From the NCBI RefSeq assembly GCF_030317035.1, contig NZ_JASZYK010000003.1, positions 62,001 to 126,000 of the forward strand: a stretch of 64,000 nucleotides of DNA. The letters are read 5' to 3'. The stretch comes from Variovorax sp. J22G73 (GTDB lineage Bacteria; Pseudomonadota; Gammaproteobacteria; Burkholderiales; Burkholderiaceae_C). The notes under the pieces are model-generated. The model worked only from the letters and a program-made list of their open reading frames with translations. It was not told the origin of the DNA and ran no database searches. Below, in pieces: positions 1 to 8,778 of the stretch; positions within the stretch are counted from its first letter, which is position 1, and every line of letters starts with the position of its first letter. The translations under genes and the position numbers were made by a program.

Positions 1-357
1 CACGAACTGGATGTCGCGCTGCGCCAGGTGCACGTTCATGCCGTCGACGTGGTCGGCCATGTAGCTGCAGCTCGGGCAGCCTTCGGCCCAGTCCGGGCCG
101 AGCATGAAGTGCTGCACCAGCAACTGGCGCCGGCCGCCGAACAGCTCGGCCAGCGTGCGCGGGCCCTGCGGCGTGTCGAACACATAGGGCTTGTCCACGC
201 GCTCCCACGGCAGCGCGCGACGCTCGCGGGCGAGCTCGTCGTGCAGGCGCATCAGTTCCTTCTCGCGCGCGAGCAGCGCGCGGCGTTCGGCCAGCCAGCG
301 CTCGTTCGAGACGACGGCGTGGCCGGCGGTACCTGTTTCGGTCATGGTGGTGTTCAT
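1..357 (-). CDS. DUF899 family thioredoxin-like protein, partial
   Basis: The first 119 codons are visible; the rest lies left of the window. The start ATG at 357 has AGGAG a few bases upstream; a second in-frame ATG lies four codons later. After a charged helical N-terminus (about residues 15-50) comes the FDTPQGPRTLAELF segment and then HFMLGPDWAEGCPSCSYMAD, which is the typical signature of DUF899 proteins. These have a thioredoxin-like fold and two cysteines near that site, and their reaction is not established. It lies 35 bases downstream of the beta-propeller gene on the same strand and probably shares its transcript. Confidence 0.85.
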   Translation of the reverse strand, partial: MNTTMTETGTAGHAVVSNERWLAERRALLAREKELMRLHDELARERRALPWERVDKPYVFDTPQGPRTLAELFGGRRQLLVQHFMLGPDWAEGCPSCSYMADHVDGMNVHLAQRDIQFV

Positions 358-392
358 GGTGTTGCTCCTGTGACAGATGAATGCCGGCGGGA

Positions 393-1136
393 TCAGGTCC
401 GCGCCGTCTTCGGCCGGCGCACCGCGCGCACCTTGCCGCTGCCGCCGCCACCGCAATAGAACAGGTCGGCCCCGTCGGACTCCAGCCCGCTCACGCCCAC
501 GCCGCTGGGCATCTGCAGGCGCGCCAGCACGGCGCCGCTGTTCGGGTCGATGCGGCGGATGTCGCTGTCGTCGCCTTCCCAGGTGCCGTGCCACAGCTCG
601 CCGTCGACCCAGGTGACGCCGGTGACGAAGCGGGTCGACTCGATGGTGCGCACCACGGCGCCGGTCTCGGGGTCGACCTGGTGGATCTTGCGGTCGCGGT
701 AGGCGCCCACCCACAGGCTGCCCTCGGCCCAGGTGAGGCCCGAGTCGCCGCCACGGCCGGGCGCCGGAATCGACGCCAGCACGGCGCCGCTGGCGGGGTC
801 GATCTTGTCGATGCGCGAATCGGCGATCTGGTAGAGGTGTTTGCCGTCGAAGGCGGTCCCGGCGTCGCAGGCGAGGTCGAGCGTGCGCACGGGTTCGCCG
901 CTGGCGGGGTCGAAGGCGAGCAGTTGCGCGCCCAGCGCGGCCCAGACGCGTTGGCCGTCGTGGGTGACGCCGTTCACGCTGCCGGTCTCGGTGCCGCTGC
1001 CGCTATCGCTGTCGCTGCGGGCGAAGGGACCGTACTCGCGCACGATTTCCGCGGCCTGGCACGGGGCGGAAGATTCCGAGAGGTCTGAAGCGAAGGAGGC
1101 GGCCTCGCGGCTGTCCGTGGTTGTGTTGCAGGTCAT
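393..1136 (-). CDS. Beta-propeller protein (Vgb/glutamine-cyclotransferase-like)
   Basis: A 247-residue protein built from repeated blades of the form DPASGxxVRTLD, IDPASGAVLASI, VDPETGAVVRTI and IDPNSGAVLARL. This is typical of WD40/YVTN-like propellers related to SMP-30, Vgb and glutamine cyclotransferase. There is no signal peptide, so a cytoplasmic location is likely. I chose the ATG at 1136 because AGGAG precedes it at a normal distance; the open frame runs further upstream but there overlaps the regulator gene. It sits between the DUF899 gene and the regulator, all on one strand. Substrate and reaction are unknown; a catalytic or ligand-binding role is inference. Confidence 0.75.
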   Translation of the reverse strand: MTCNTTTDSREAASFASDLSESSAPCQAAEIVREYGPFARSDSDSGSGTETGSVNGVTHDGQRVWAALGAQLLAFDPASGEPVRTLDLACDAGTAFDGKHLYQIADSRIDKIDPASGAVLASIPAPGRGGDSGLTWAEGSLWVGAYRDRKIHQVDPETGAVVRTIESTRFVTGVTWVDGELWHGTWEGDDSDIRRIDPNSGAVLARLQMPSGVGVSGLESDGADLFYCGGGGSGKVRAVRRPKTART

Positions 1137-1182
1137 CGTTGGCTCCTGGTGGTGCGCCGTGGATCGGCGCCTGGAGACAACT

Positions 1183-2478
1183 CTATTCAATAGGCAGCGC
1201 AGCGGGGAGTAACAAGATCGTCGTGAATCCCGCCAGCGGCGGCGCCAGCCAGCGCCGCGCCCGCGCCTGGCCGATGGCGCGCACGCGGCCCTCGGCCTCC
1301 AGCTCGGCCAGCGCGCGCTGCACCGTGCGCTGGCTGGCGTCCAGCGCCAGCGCGAGCGCCGAGGTCGACCACGCCGCGCCGTCGGACAGCAGCGCCACCA
1401 GCGCGCCCTGCTCACCGTCGATGGGCGGCGCGAGCACGACCACGTCGCGCGTGCCGCCTGGCACGAGCCCCGCGGCGTGTGGCACCAACCCCGGGGCGTG
1501 CGGCACCAACCCTGAGGCGTGCGGCACGAGTGCGAAGCCGCGCGGCGTCGCCTCCACGCGCGCCATGGGCTTGACCAGCGCGCGCAGCCGGCCGATTTCG
1601 ACGCGCAGGCGCGCACGGTGCGTTTCGTCGGGGTGGCGGGTGCGGAATGCGTCGGCAATCAGCGCCTCGCGCTCGACGTCGCCGGGCCACGCCTCGGCCA
1701 GCGCGCGGGCCAACGCGAACAGCACCGGCCGCCGGGCGAGCGACTGCCAGGTGGCCTCTGCACCCTTGCCTGTTCCGACCGCGCGGCGGCAGGCATCGAC
1801 CACCAGCGCGCCGGAGCCGAGCAGCGCCGCCACCTCGTCGAGCCGCAGCACCTGCTCGCTGCCACGGCACAGCCGCCGGGCGGCGGGGCGCTCGAGCACG
1901 GCGCGCATTTCCGCCACCTCTGCCAGCAGCGCCGGCACGCGGGCGCGCTCGGCGGCCTCCTGGGCGCGCGCGAGCGCGGTGCGTGCGGTGTCAATGCGCA
2001 GCGAACGCAGCGCGAGCTCGGCGGCGCTCAGCTCGGCCACGGCGGCCAAGGCCGGCGGCAGGCCGCGTGCGTCGAGCCGTGCCAGCGCGGCCGAAGCCGC
2101 TTCGAGCCGCCCGAGCAGCAGCAGCCGGCGCGCCGCGATCAGCCGCGCCTGCAGCGCGTTGGCATGGTCAGCGCGCGCCTCCAGCGCATGGGCGGCCGCT
2201 TCGAGCGCGCGTGGAGTGCCGCCGAGGTCGCGCATCGCCAGTGCCACCTCGGCCTCGGCGACGACGCAGCGTGCGCGCGCCAGTTCTTCATGCGCGCCGA
2301 AGCCGCTGGCGGCGCGCCGCAACAGCTCGCGCGCGCGGGTGAGCTCGCCGAGTTGCGCCATCGCGATGCCGCGCAGCGCCAGCGCGGGCGGATCGTCGCG
2401 CAGCGCCACGCGCTTGAGCGCGCCCAGCGCATCGCCCGCGGCCAGTGCGCGGGCGGAGGCGGCGATGAGCGAGTCCAT
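1183..2478 (-). CDS. Helix-turn-helix regulator with TPR-like N-terminus
   Basis: A 431-residue protein. Residues about 1-200 are Ala/Leu/Arg-rich paired helices resembling TPR repeats. Residues about 245-315 resemble an OmpR/SARP-type winged helix (EALIADAFRTRHP, LRVEIGRLRALV, then a short beta segment). A tandem LVPHAxG repeat follows, and a second winged helix at the C-terminus (ASQRTVQRALAELEAEGRVR). This layout suggests a transcription factor that senses something through the helical repeats. It lies 46 bases upstream of the propeller gene on the same strand, so control of the propeller/DUF899 pair is a reasonable guess. The exact family is not recognised. Confidence 0.7.
   Translation of the reverse strand: MDSLIAASARALAAGDALGALKRVALRDDPPALALRGIAMAQLGELTRARELLRRAASGFGAHEELARARCVVAEAEVALAMRDLGGTPRALEAAAHALEARADHANALQARLIAARRLLLLGRLEAASAALARLDARGLPPALAAVAELSAAELALRSLRIDTARTALARAQEAAERARVPALLAEVAEMRAVLERPAARRLCRGSEQVLRLDEVAALLGSGALVVDACRRAVGTGKGAEATWQSLARRPVLFALARALAEAWPGDVEREALIADAFRTRHPDETHRARLRVEIGRLRALVKPMARVEATPRGFALVPHASGLVPHAPGLVPHAAGLVPGGTRDVVVLAPPIDGEQGALVALLSDGAAWSTSALALALDASQRTVQRALAELEAEGRVRAIGQARARRWLAPPLAGFTTILLLPAALPIE
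1461..1530. repeat. Three 21-bp tandem repeats inside the regulator gene
   Basis: Units at 1461-1481, 1482-1502 and 1503-1523, plus the first seven bases of a fourth, differ by only a few bases each. On the coding strand they encode LVPHAAG, LVPHAPG and LVPHASG. Because the unit is seven codons, gain or loss of a copy keeps the frame and changes linker length between the two winged helices. Confidence 0.85.
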
Positions 2479-2514
2479 GCGGAAAGCGTGTCGGGCTTCG
2501 TCGTGTGGACCGGC

Positions 2515-3744
2515 TCAGGCCTGCGCGGGCGCCGCGGCAATGAGCGGCTCCAGCCTGGCGCGCAGGCGCCGCACCGCGACCTCGTGGCGCAGCGTTTGCA
2601 CGCCGCGCCCATAGGTTGCGGCCTTGCGGATCAGCCGCATCTGCTCGCGCTGCAGCTGTGCCTTCAGGCGCCGGGCGCGCAGCCCGAAGCGCCAGCCCAT
2701 GTCGCGGCGCACCTTGTAGCGCGCCAGCGGGTCGCCCAGGCGCACCCATTCGTCGTCGCGGATCAGCTCGCGCTCCGGCACGAACCACGCCGCCAGCGCG
2801 TGCAGGTAGGCGCCGTTCTCGCGCGCGGCCACGCGCCAGAAGATGCCCGCCGCAATCACCACGGGAATGCCCTTCACGGCCAGAAGAATGGCCATCTGGC
2901 CGTAGCCGCCGTCGAACAGGTCTTCCAGCCACGGCGAGTTCCACACGAAGTGCATGGCCCACGCCAGCGCGAAGCACAGGAAGGCCACCGCGATGCGCAC
3001 CGCCCTCGAGCGCTCGGGGTGCAGCAGGTACCAGGCCACGCCGAAGGAGGCGATGGTGGTGTAGGCCGCATGGCTCCACAGGCCGCTCAGCAGGCCGCGC
3101 GTCAGCAGGTTCAGCAGCACCGGGTACACCTGGTTTTCCAGCGGGAAGTGCATCGACGCGTTGACGGTGTAGCTCAGGTTCTCGATCACCTGAAAACCCA
3201 GCCCCGCCATCGCGCCCACGATGAGCACCGACAGGTACGTTTCGAACTGGTTGCGCGCCACCAGCACCAGCAGGATCACGCCCGCGAGCTTCAGGAACTC
3301 TTCGGTGACCGGCCCCGCAATGGCCGGCCCCCACACCGCCACGAACTCGGGCGACACCAGCTTGGCGCACAGGCTCTGGATGGCGATGTTGGCCGGCGCC
3401 GCGAAGTACACCGCGCCCAGCCCGCCCCAGGCAAAGGCCAGCACGTAGCCCTCGGGCGGGTGCTGTTCGAGCAGGTCCAGCGTGCGAAAGGCCAGGCAGA
3501 AAAACAGCGTGTACAAGCCCCACGCCAGGAGTCCGAGAAACGCCGTCACCGGCACCACCCGGAACCCCATGGAGAACATGTGCACCGTGTAGAACAGCCC
3601 ATTGACGATCAGCGCCGCCAGCACCCAGAAGGCCGCGCGCCGCGGCTGGAAGAAGGAGTCGGTGCCGACCGGCCAGACGCCTTGACCCTGCCCGTGGTCC
3701 TGCAGGGCATCGCCCTGTTCTTGCTCGAAGACAGGCGTGCTCAT
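2515..3744 (-). CDS. PrsW-family intramembrane metalloprotease
   Basis: A 409-residue polytopic membrane protein. After about 35 soluble residues there are roughly eight hydrophobic segments up to residue 310, then a basic cytoplasmic tail. The family motifs are present: EEFLK at 148-152, FQVIEN ending at 188-189, and histidines at 225 (GLWSHAAYT) and near 273 (AMHFVWN), the residues expected to bind the metal. PrsW proteins cleave membrane-embedded substrates such as anti-sigma factors. Start at 3744 overlaps the upstream gene's stop by 4 bases (ATGA), so the two are translationally coupled. The target of this enzyme is not known. Confidence 0.85.
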   Translation of the reverse strand: MSTPVFEQEQGDALQDHGQGQGVWPVGTDSFFQPRRAAFWVLAALIVNGLFYTVHMFSMGFRVVPVTAFLGLLAWGLYTLFFCLAFRTLDLLEQHPPEGYVLAFAWGGLGAVYFAAPANIAIQSLCAKLVSPEFVAVWGPAIAGPVTEEFLKLAGVILLVLVARNQFETYLSVLIVGAMAGLGFQVIENLSYTVNASMHFPLENQVYPVLLNLLTRGLLSGLWSHAAYTTIASFGVAWYLLHPERSRAVRIAVAFLCFALAWAMHFVWNSPWLEDLFDGGYGQMAILLAVKGIPVVIAAGIFWRVAARENGAYLHALAAWFVPERELIRDDEWVRLGDPLARYKVRRDMGWRFGLRARRLKAQLQREQMRLIRKAATYGRGVQTLRHEVAVRRLRARLEPLIAAAPAQA

Positions 3745-4304
3745 TCGGCCTCCGCCTCCAGGTCCATCGAGTCGAGCATGCGCCGGGCGTCGGCCTGCGC
3801 TTCTTCCAGCCCGTCGTTGGCGCCGTAGAAATCGATCTGCACCAGCGACTTGCGCGGCTGGTCGACCACCTGCCAGAAGCGTCCCGCCAGCTTGGCGCCG
3901 TAGTACGCGAAGGTCTTGCCCTGCAGGCCCCAGGAGGTGACAAAGTCGGACACGTCCCCTTCGATGGTCAGGCCCTGGCCGCGCTCCATGAGCCGCTGCT
4001 GCCGCACCATGGGCCCGTCGGCGCCGCCCGCCCACTGGCCCGTGGTGACGAGGAACTTGTGCGCGCCCTTGAACAGCATGAGCGAGCGGCCGGCCCTGGA
4101 GCGCGACACGTCCATCTGCCAGCCTTCGGCGGGCGTGAAGCGGGCCTGGCCGACGGCCACCGTTTCGCCGGCTTCCAGCGGCCGGTTGCCGGGCGTGTGG
4201 CGGTCCCAGAAAACGAGGCCGCCCACGTAGACGGCAATGGCGAGGAGAAGGGCGAACGCGCCGGGCCAGGTGCGATACGGAATACGGCGGGACGGCTCAT
4301 GCAT
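3741..4304 (-). CDS. Membrane-anchored protein of unknown function, PrsW partner
   Basis: A 187-residue protein with one transmembrane segment near the N-terminus (WPGAFALLLAIAVYVGGLVF, about residues 14-33). A periplasmic or extracytoplasmic domain follows with no catalytic motif I recognise. The C-terminus is acidic (LEAEAE). Its stop overlaps the start of the PrsW-type protease by 4 bases. A single-pass protein co-translated with an intramembrane protease could be substrate, adaptor or inhibitor; that is inference only. Confidence 0.75.
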   Translation of the reverse strand: MHEPSRRIPYRTWPGAFALLLAIAVYVGGLVFWDRHTPGNRPLEAGETVAVGQARFTPAEGWQMDVSRSRAGRSLMLFKGAHKFLVTTGQWAGGADGPMVRQQRLMERGQGLTIEGDVSDFVTSWGLQGKTFAYYGAKLAGRFWQVVDQPRKSLVQIDFYGANDGLEEAQADARRMLDSMDLEAEAE

Positions 4305-4382
4305 GCGCGGATCGTGCCATACGGGCCCGGGGCCGCAGGGGCCCTGTTTGCCTCGCCTCCCCGCGCTGAGCGGGCGGCAGCT

Positions 4383-4808
4383 CTAGTCGTCGCTGTCGCG
4401 CGCGACGAGCCGGGCCACTTCGCGGTCGAAGGCCTCGTACTGGCCGTCGCAGAAAAGCTCGCAGAGCCGGTCGACCTCGGCGCGGCTGCGCGCGTCGACC
4501 ACCGTGGCGTCCTGCTCCAGCTTGGCCTTGCCGAAGAAGCCCTTGCGCATCTGCATCGACACGGCCTGCAACTGGTAGCTACCCGCGCGGTCGCTGCCCA
4601 GCGCCGTGACCCACAGCTCGCGCCGGTCGGGCTCGTTGCGCAGCACCACGGCGGGCAAGGGGCCGTCCTGCTGCTCGTCCCACTCGCGGTGCTGCTCGGC
4701 CCAGGGAAAGGCATCGATGGCGGCCATGAAGGCGACCAAGTCGGTTGCGCCCTGGGGGTCGGTCTGCTGGTAGTCGTAGCCGGTCTTCTGGATTGCGCAG
4801 GTCAGCAT
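4383..4808 (-). CDS. Hypothetical protein, 141 aa
   Basis: An acidic soluble protein beginning MLTCAIQKTGYDYQQ with no signal peptide or membrane segment. It has a mixed alpha/beta composition (AVVLRNEPDRRELWVTALG, then DRLCELFCDGQYEAFDREVA). I do not recognise the family. It is separated by 78 bases from the PrsW pair on the same strand and faces away from the small gene at 4991. Confidence 0.65.
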   Translation of the reverse strand: MLTCAIQKTGYDYQQTDPQGATDLVAFMAAIDAFPWAEQHREWDEQQDGPLPAVVLRNEPDRRELWVTALGSDRAGSYQLQAVSMQMRKGFFGKAKLEQDATVVDARSRAEVDRLCELFCDGQYEAFDREVARLVARDSDD

Positions 4809-4938
4809 GGGCGGGGCGCCTTCGACGGTGTCTGTCGTGTCGGGCGCTCGAGGTGATGAGGGCCTTCATTCTGTGGCCGACCGTTGCACTGTCGTGTCAG
4901 CTGTCAGCCTCGACTTTCACATTCAATTCTTTAATTCG

Positions 4939-4967
4939 TTGCACTAAAGTTCACATTTTTGGAGAAT
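4939..4967 (+). promoter_or_regulatory. Possible sigma-70 promoter for the 85-aa gene
   Basis: TTGCAC at 4939-4944 and GAGAAT at 4962-4967 are separated by 17 bases in a stretch much richer in A+T than its surroundings. The ATG at 4991 follows 23 bases later. Match to consensus is only moderate. Confidence 0.3.
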
Positions 4968-4990
4968 AGCGAAACTAACGAATTCATCCC

Positions 4991-5248
4991 ATGCCGCTCG
5001 ACTACCTCTGCCAGCTCGACACCGCATCTCTTCCCCTGGAGACGCGGAACAAGACCGAGATCGTCCGCATCTCCAGGCTGGCCGCCGTCGGCCTGCTGCA
5101 CGCGGAGATCAAGCCGGACTTCTTCGGCAGGGAGCGCAGCGTGCTGCCCGAGTCCGCCACGGTGCTGGCCATCACCGATGCCGGCCGGGAAAAGATCGCC
5201 AAGCTCAAGCTCGGTTTCGAGGACACGGTGCCAGGCACGCTCACGTAG
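4991..5248 (+). CDS. Small hypothetical protein, 85 aa
   Basis: A short soluble protein, MPLDYLCQLDTASLPLETR at the N-terminus, ending VPGTLT. The middle (IVRISRLAAVGLLHAEIKP) and the segment VLAITDAGREKIAKL read like a helix followed by a small winged-helix-like strand, reminiscent of the wing region of MarR/PadR folds but too short to assign. It is divergent from the 141-aa gene, with an A+T-rich spacer holding a plausible promoter. Codon use fits the neighbours. Confidence 0.6.
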   Translation: MPLDYLCQLDTASLPLETRNKTEIVRISRLAAVGLLHAEIKPDFFGRERSVLPESATVLAITDAGREKIAKLKLGFEDTVPGTLT

Positions 5249-5286
5249 CCCACGCAACCAGGCAACGGCCTTCAGGCCACCCGCCC

Positions 5287-5805
5287 TTAGCCCAGCTCGG
5301 GCGCGTCGCGCAGGATGGCCGCGCGCATGTCCGGCGGAATGGCGATGGCGCGGTGCGTTTCCAGCGAAGTGGTCACGATCACCTGCGTCATCTGCATGCG
5401 CACTTCGCCGGTCTGCGCGCCGAAGCAGCGCACCGCCAGCGTCATCGAGCGCGAGCCCAGCCGCTGCACGGCCAGGCCCAGCGTCACTGCGTCGCCCATG
5501 CGGCTCACGGCGCGAAAGGCCACGTCGAGCTTCACGGTCGGCAGGCCGATGCGGCGCTGCGCGACCAGGCCGTGGTAGCTGAGGCCCAGGCCGTCGTTCA
5601 CCCAGTCTTCGATCAGGCCGTTGAGCATGACGAAGTACTGCGGGTAGAAGACGATGCCCGCCGGGTCGCAGTCCGAGAAGCGAATCAGCCGCGGGCGGCG
5701 GAACTCGCTGCTGGGGGCGGCCAGGTCGACGTGCGCGGCCGAGTCACCCTGGTTGTCGCCCTGGCTGTCGCCTTGGCTTTCGCTGCTGATGCCTTGTTCG
5801 CTCAT
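5287..5805 (-). CDS. Acyl-CoA thioesterase, 4-hydroxybenzoyl-CoA type
   Basis: A 172-residue hot-dog-fold protein. The motif RFSDCDPAGIVFYPQYF (about residues 42-58) is the classical signature of 4-hydroxybenzoyl-CoA thioesterases, with the catalytic aspartate in DPAGIVFYP. The first 30 residues are a Ser/Gln/Gly/Asp-rich low-complexity tail with repeated QGDS-like units. It starts two bases before the end of spacing to the MarR gene and is the last gene of the SDR-MarR-thioesterase operon. If the locus makes anthraniloyl-CoA, this enzyme could release free anthranilate and CoA; that substrate is inference. Confidence 0.85.
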   Translation of the reverse strand: MSEQGISSESQGDSQGDNQGDSAAHVDLAAPSSEFRRPRLIRFSDCDPAGIVFYPQYFVMLNGLIEDWVNDGLGLSYHGLVAQRRIGLPTVKLDVAFRAVSRMGDAVTLGLAVQRLGSRSMTLAVRCFGAQTGEVRMQMTQVIVTTSLETHRAIAIPPDMRAAILRDAPELG

Positions 5806-5807
5806 GC

Positions 5808-6338
5808 TCAGCCTTCCTCTCCCGAAGGCTCGCCGCGCATCACATGCACGCGCAGCAGGCCCAGCTGCGTGTGCAGCTGTTTCACCGTCTTCATGTCGAG
5901 CCCCGAGAACATCTCCAGGATCCACTGCTCGTGCTCGCTGGCCATGGTCTCGAAGGTGCGGCGGCCGGCGGGCGTGAGGCTCACGATCCACGCGCGGCGG
6001 TCGTCGGGGCTGGGCGCGCGCGCCACCATGCCTTCGCGCTCCAGCTCGTCGGTGAGGCCGGTGACGTTGCCGCCGGTGACCATCAGGTAGCGCGAGAGCA
6101 CGCGCATCTTCAGGCCGTCCTTGTAGCGGTAGAGCTGCGCCATGTAGTCGAAGCGCGCCAGCGAAATGCCGAAGCGCTCGCGCAGCCGGCGCCGGATTTC
6201 GGCCTCGATCTGCGTGGTGCTGGCCAGCATGCGCAGCCACAGCTTGAGCATGGCGTGGTCTTCGTGGCCGGCGCGGGCCTCGTGGCCCAGCTCTTCGGCG
6301 TCGCTCAGCGCGGCGTGCGATGCGTCGCCGCGCGTCAT
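5808..6338 (-). CDS. MarR family transcriptional regulator (first of two)
   Basis: A 176-residue regulator. The winged helix is clear: [18 protein letters not shown], recognition region [18 protein letters not shown], and the wing with the MarR signature [17 protein letters not shown]. The start overlaps the stop of the SDR gene by 4 bases and its stop is two bases before the thioesterase start, so the three are translated together. MarR repressors usually bind small aromatic acids. Being inside the operon suggests autoregulation of this short operon; the A+T-rich spacer 7112-7188 is the likely operator. Confidence 0.9.
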   Translation of the reverse strand: MTRGDASHAALSDAEELGHEARAGHEDHAMLKLWLRMLASTTQIEAEIRRRLRERFGISLARFDYMAQLYRYKDGLKMRVLSRYLMVTGGNVTGLTDELEREGMVARAPSPDDRRAWIVSLTPAGRRTFETMASEHEQWILEMFSGLDMKTVKQLHTQLGLLRVHVMRGEPSGEEG

Positions 6339-7111
6339 GTCACTTCCCCGCCGGACACCGAGATCGACTGGCCCGTGACCGACGCGGCGCCCTCGCCACA
6401 CAGCCAGCGCACCGCATCGGCCACCTCGGTGGGCTGCACGATGCGCTTCTGCGGGTTCACGCTGGAGAACTCCGCCAGCGCGTCGGCCTCGCTGCGCCCG
6501 GTCTTGCCGACCACGTTGGCCACGCTGTTGCGCAGGATGTCGGTGTCGGTGTAGCCCGGGCACACGGCGTTCACGGTGATGCCCTTGCGCGCCACCTCCA
6601 GCGCCAGCGAGCGCGTGAGGCCGACCACGCCGTGCTTGGCCGCGGTGTAGGCCGCCACGTAGGCGTAGCCCTTCTGCCCCGCGGTGCTGGCGATGTTGAC
6701 GATGCGGCCCCAGCCGGTGTCCAGCATGTCGGGCAGCGCGGCCTGCGCGCACAGGAAGCTGCCGGTGAGGTTGACCGACAGCATGCGCTGCCAGAGTTCG
6801 AAAGAGGTCTTCAAGAAGGGGGCGCTCTCGGCGGCGCCCGCGTTGTTGACGAGCACCGCGACCGGCCCGCGCGCCGCGCGCGCCTCGGCGAAGGCGGTCT
6901 GCACCGCGTCGGGGTCGGCCACGTCGGCCGTTGCCACGCCGTGGCCGCTGCCGATGAGCGAATCGGCCACGCGCTGCAGGGCCTCGCGGTCGCGGCCCAG
7001 CAGCGTCAGCACGGCGCCTTCGGCGGCCAGGGTGCGGGCAATCTCGGCGCCGATGCCGCGCGCGGCACCGGTCACGAGGGCATGGCGGCTGGTCAGTGAA
7101 TTTGTTTGCAT
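6335..7111 (-). CDS. Short-chain dehydrogenase/reductase (SDR)
   Basis: A 258-residue classical SDR with all hallmarks: TGAARGIG at the N-terminus for NAD(P) binding, NNAG near residue 90, catalytic serine in [15 protein letters not shown] as the YxxxK pair, and a C-terminal SVSGG. The sequence is close to 3-hydroxybutyrate or 3-oxoacyl-ACP reductase types (CPGYTDTDI). It is first in the SDR-MarR-thioesterase operon. A role in oxidising or reducing a hydroxyacyl intermediate of the catabolic locus is plausible; the substrate cannot be read from sequence. Confidence 0.85.
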   Translation of the reverse strand: MQTNSLTSRHALVTGAARGIGAEIARTLAAEGAVLTLLGRDREALQRVADSLIGSGHGVATADVADPDAVQTAFAEARAARGPVAVLVNNAGAAESAPFLKTSFELWQRMLSVNLTGSFLCAQAALPDMLDTGWGRIVNIASTAGQKGYAYVAAYTAAKHGVVGLTRSLALEVARKGITVNAVCPGYTDTDILRNSVANVVGKTGRSEADALAEFSSVNPQKRIVQPTEVADAVRWLCGEGAASVTGQSISVSGGEVT

Positions 7112-7188
7112 ACCTGAATGGTTTAGTTCTGAATTATTTTAACGCAACGCTCCCTGCGGCCTGTCTCGAGCCGCCCCGAGCCGCCCGC
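7112..7188 (-). promoter_or_regulatory. A+T-rich spacer, likely promoter/operator of the SDR-MarR operon
   Basis: This 77-base gap is the only clearly A+T-rich stretch between 5.3 and 12 kb. On the minus strand it contains AATTCAGAACTAAACCATTCA, written here only in outline: two ATTCA boxes about 15 bases apart just before the start codon. The region upstream of iorA also holds two ATTCA boxes. A shared MarR operator is possible but the spacing differs by three bases. Confidence 0.35.
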
Positions 7189-8778
7189 TCAGGCCCTCGC
7201 GGGCTTGCCGTCCCACGTGCGCGGCCCCACGCCGCGCTCGCGCAGCTTGAACTTCTGCACCTTGCCGTTCTCGGTGCGCGGCAGGTCGGCCAGCACGTCG
7301 ATGTAGCGCGGCACCGCGAAGTACGGCAGCCGCCCTTCGCAGAAACGCGCGAGCTCGGCCGGGTCCACCTGCGCGCCTTCGCGCGGCACCAGCGCGGCCA
7401 TCACCTCGTCCTCGGCCAGCTCGGAGCGCACCGGGTACACCGCGCACGAACCCACGCCCGGGTGGCTCAGCAGCACCTGCTCGACCTCGAAGGACGAGAT
7501 GTTCTCGCCGCGCCGGCGAATCGCGTCCTTGATGCGGTCGACGAAGCGAAAGGCGCCGTCGGCGTCGCGCACCACGCGGTCGCCGGTGTGGAACCACAGG
7601 TTGCGCCAGGCCTCCACGGTCTTGTGCGGCATGTTGAAGTAGCCGCTCGCGAAGGCGTGGGGTTCGTCGGCGCGCAACAGCAGTTCGCCGGCCTCGCCCG
7701 GCGGCAGCGCCACGTCGTCCTCGTCGGCCACGCGCGCGTCGAAGCCCGGGCGCAGCCAACCCATGACGCCGCCGCGCGGCGAATCCGGCGCGGTGGCAAT
7801 GGCGAAGTTGGTCTCGGTGGAGCCGTAGCCCTCCAGCAGGTGCACGCGGGTGCGCGCCTTGAAAGCAGCGCCCGCGGCCGCCGGCACGCCGGGCCCGAGG
7901 CCGATGCGCACGCGGTGCCCGCGCTCGCCGGGGCCTTCGGGCTGCGCGAGCAGTATGGGCACCATCGCGCCCAGCAGGTACACCACCGTCGCGCCGCTCG
8001 CGCGCATCGACGGCCAGAAGCCCGAGGCCGAGAAGCGCGACTCGAACACCACCTCGGCCCCCGTCAGCGCGGCCTGCGCGAAGGTGTTGAGCGCGTTGAT
8101 GTGAAACAGCGGCAGCGTGGTGCACAGCACGTCCTGCGCGCCCACGCCGAGCACCTCCGCGCTGTTCACGCCCCACCAGAAGTACTGCGCGTGCGGGCAC
8201 ACCACGCCCTTGGCCGGACCGGTGGTGCCCGAGGTGTAGAGGATGGCGATCGGGTCGCCCGGCTGCACGGGCGCCGGCTCCGCAGGCTGTGCACCTTGCG
8301 GGTACGGCACCACGCGCACGCCGGCGGGCGCCTGCCACCCCAAGGCCGGCGCGTCGCCCACCACCCAGATCTCGCGCAACGCGGTGCGTGACAGGTCGGC
8401 CGTGGCCAGCCGCTCCACGAAGCCCGCCTCGATCACCAGCAGCTTCGCCTCGCTGTCGACCAGGAAGTACTCGAGCTGCGGCCCCATCGACGCCGTGTTC
8501 ACCGGCACCACCGCCGCGCCCATCCAGCCCGCGCCCAGGAAGCTCTCGACGAACTCGATGCGGTTGCCGCACATCACGGCCACGCGGTCGCCGCGCGCCA
8601 CGCCGGCGGCCGCCAAGGCACCGGCGCGCACAGCCGCCGCCTGCGCCGCATCGGCATGCGTCCACGCCTGGCCAGCGATGCGCAGTAGCCCGCGCGCGCC
8701 GAACAACGCGGCCTGCCGCCGCAGCATGTCGGGCAGCGTGCGCTGCGCGGGCGGCACGGCGCGCGGGTCATTCGTCAT
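7189..8778 (-). CDS. Acyl-CoA ligase, AMP-binding family (first of two)
   Basis: A 529-residue class I adenylate-forming enzyme. The phosphate-binding loop [14 protein letters not shown], the A5 motif YGSTETNF, the A7 motif HTGDRV, the A8 hinge [14 protein letters not shown] and the A10 lysine in [13 protein letters not shown] are all present. Such ligases form acyl-AMP and then acyl-CoA from a carboxylic acid. Its start overlaps the end of the livF-type gene by 11 bases, tying it to the transporter. It could activate the imported acid or a later intermediate. Similar in layout to crotonobetaine/carnitine-CoA ligases. Confidence 0.9.
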   Translation of the reverse strand: MTNDPRAVPPAQRTLPDMLRRQAALFGARGLLRIAGQAWTHADAAQAAAVRAGALAAAGVARGDRVAVMCGNRIEFVESFLGAGWMGAAVVPVNTASMGPQLEYFLVDSEAKLLVIEAGFVERLATADLSRTALREIWVVGDAPALGWQAPAGVRVVPYPQGAQPAEPAPVQPGDPIAILYTSGTTGPAKGVVCPHAQYFWWGVNSAEVLGVGAQDVLCTTLPLFHINALNTFAQAALTGAEVVFESRFSASGFWPSMRASGATVVYLLGAMVPILLAQPEGPGERGHRVRIGLGPGVPAAAGAAFKARTRVHLLEGYGSTETNFAIATAPDSPRGGVMGWLRPGFDARVADEDDVALPPGEAGELLLRADEPHAFASGYFNMPHKTVEAWRNLWFHTGDRVVRDADGAFRFVDRIKDAIRRRGENISSFEVEQVLLSHPGVGSCAVYPVRSELAEDEVMAALVPREGAQVDPAELARFCEGRLPYFAVPRYIDVLADLPRTENGKVQKFKLRERGVGPRTWDGKPARA

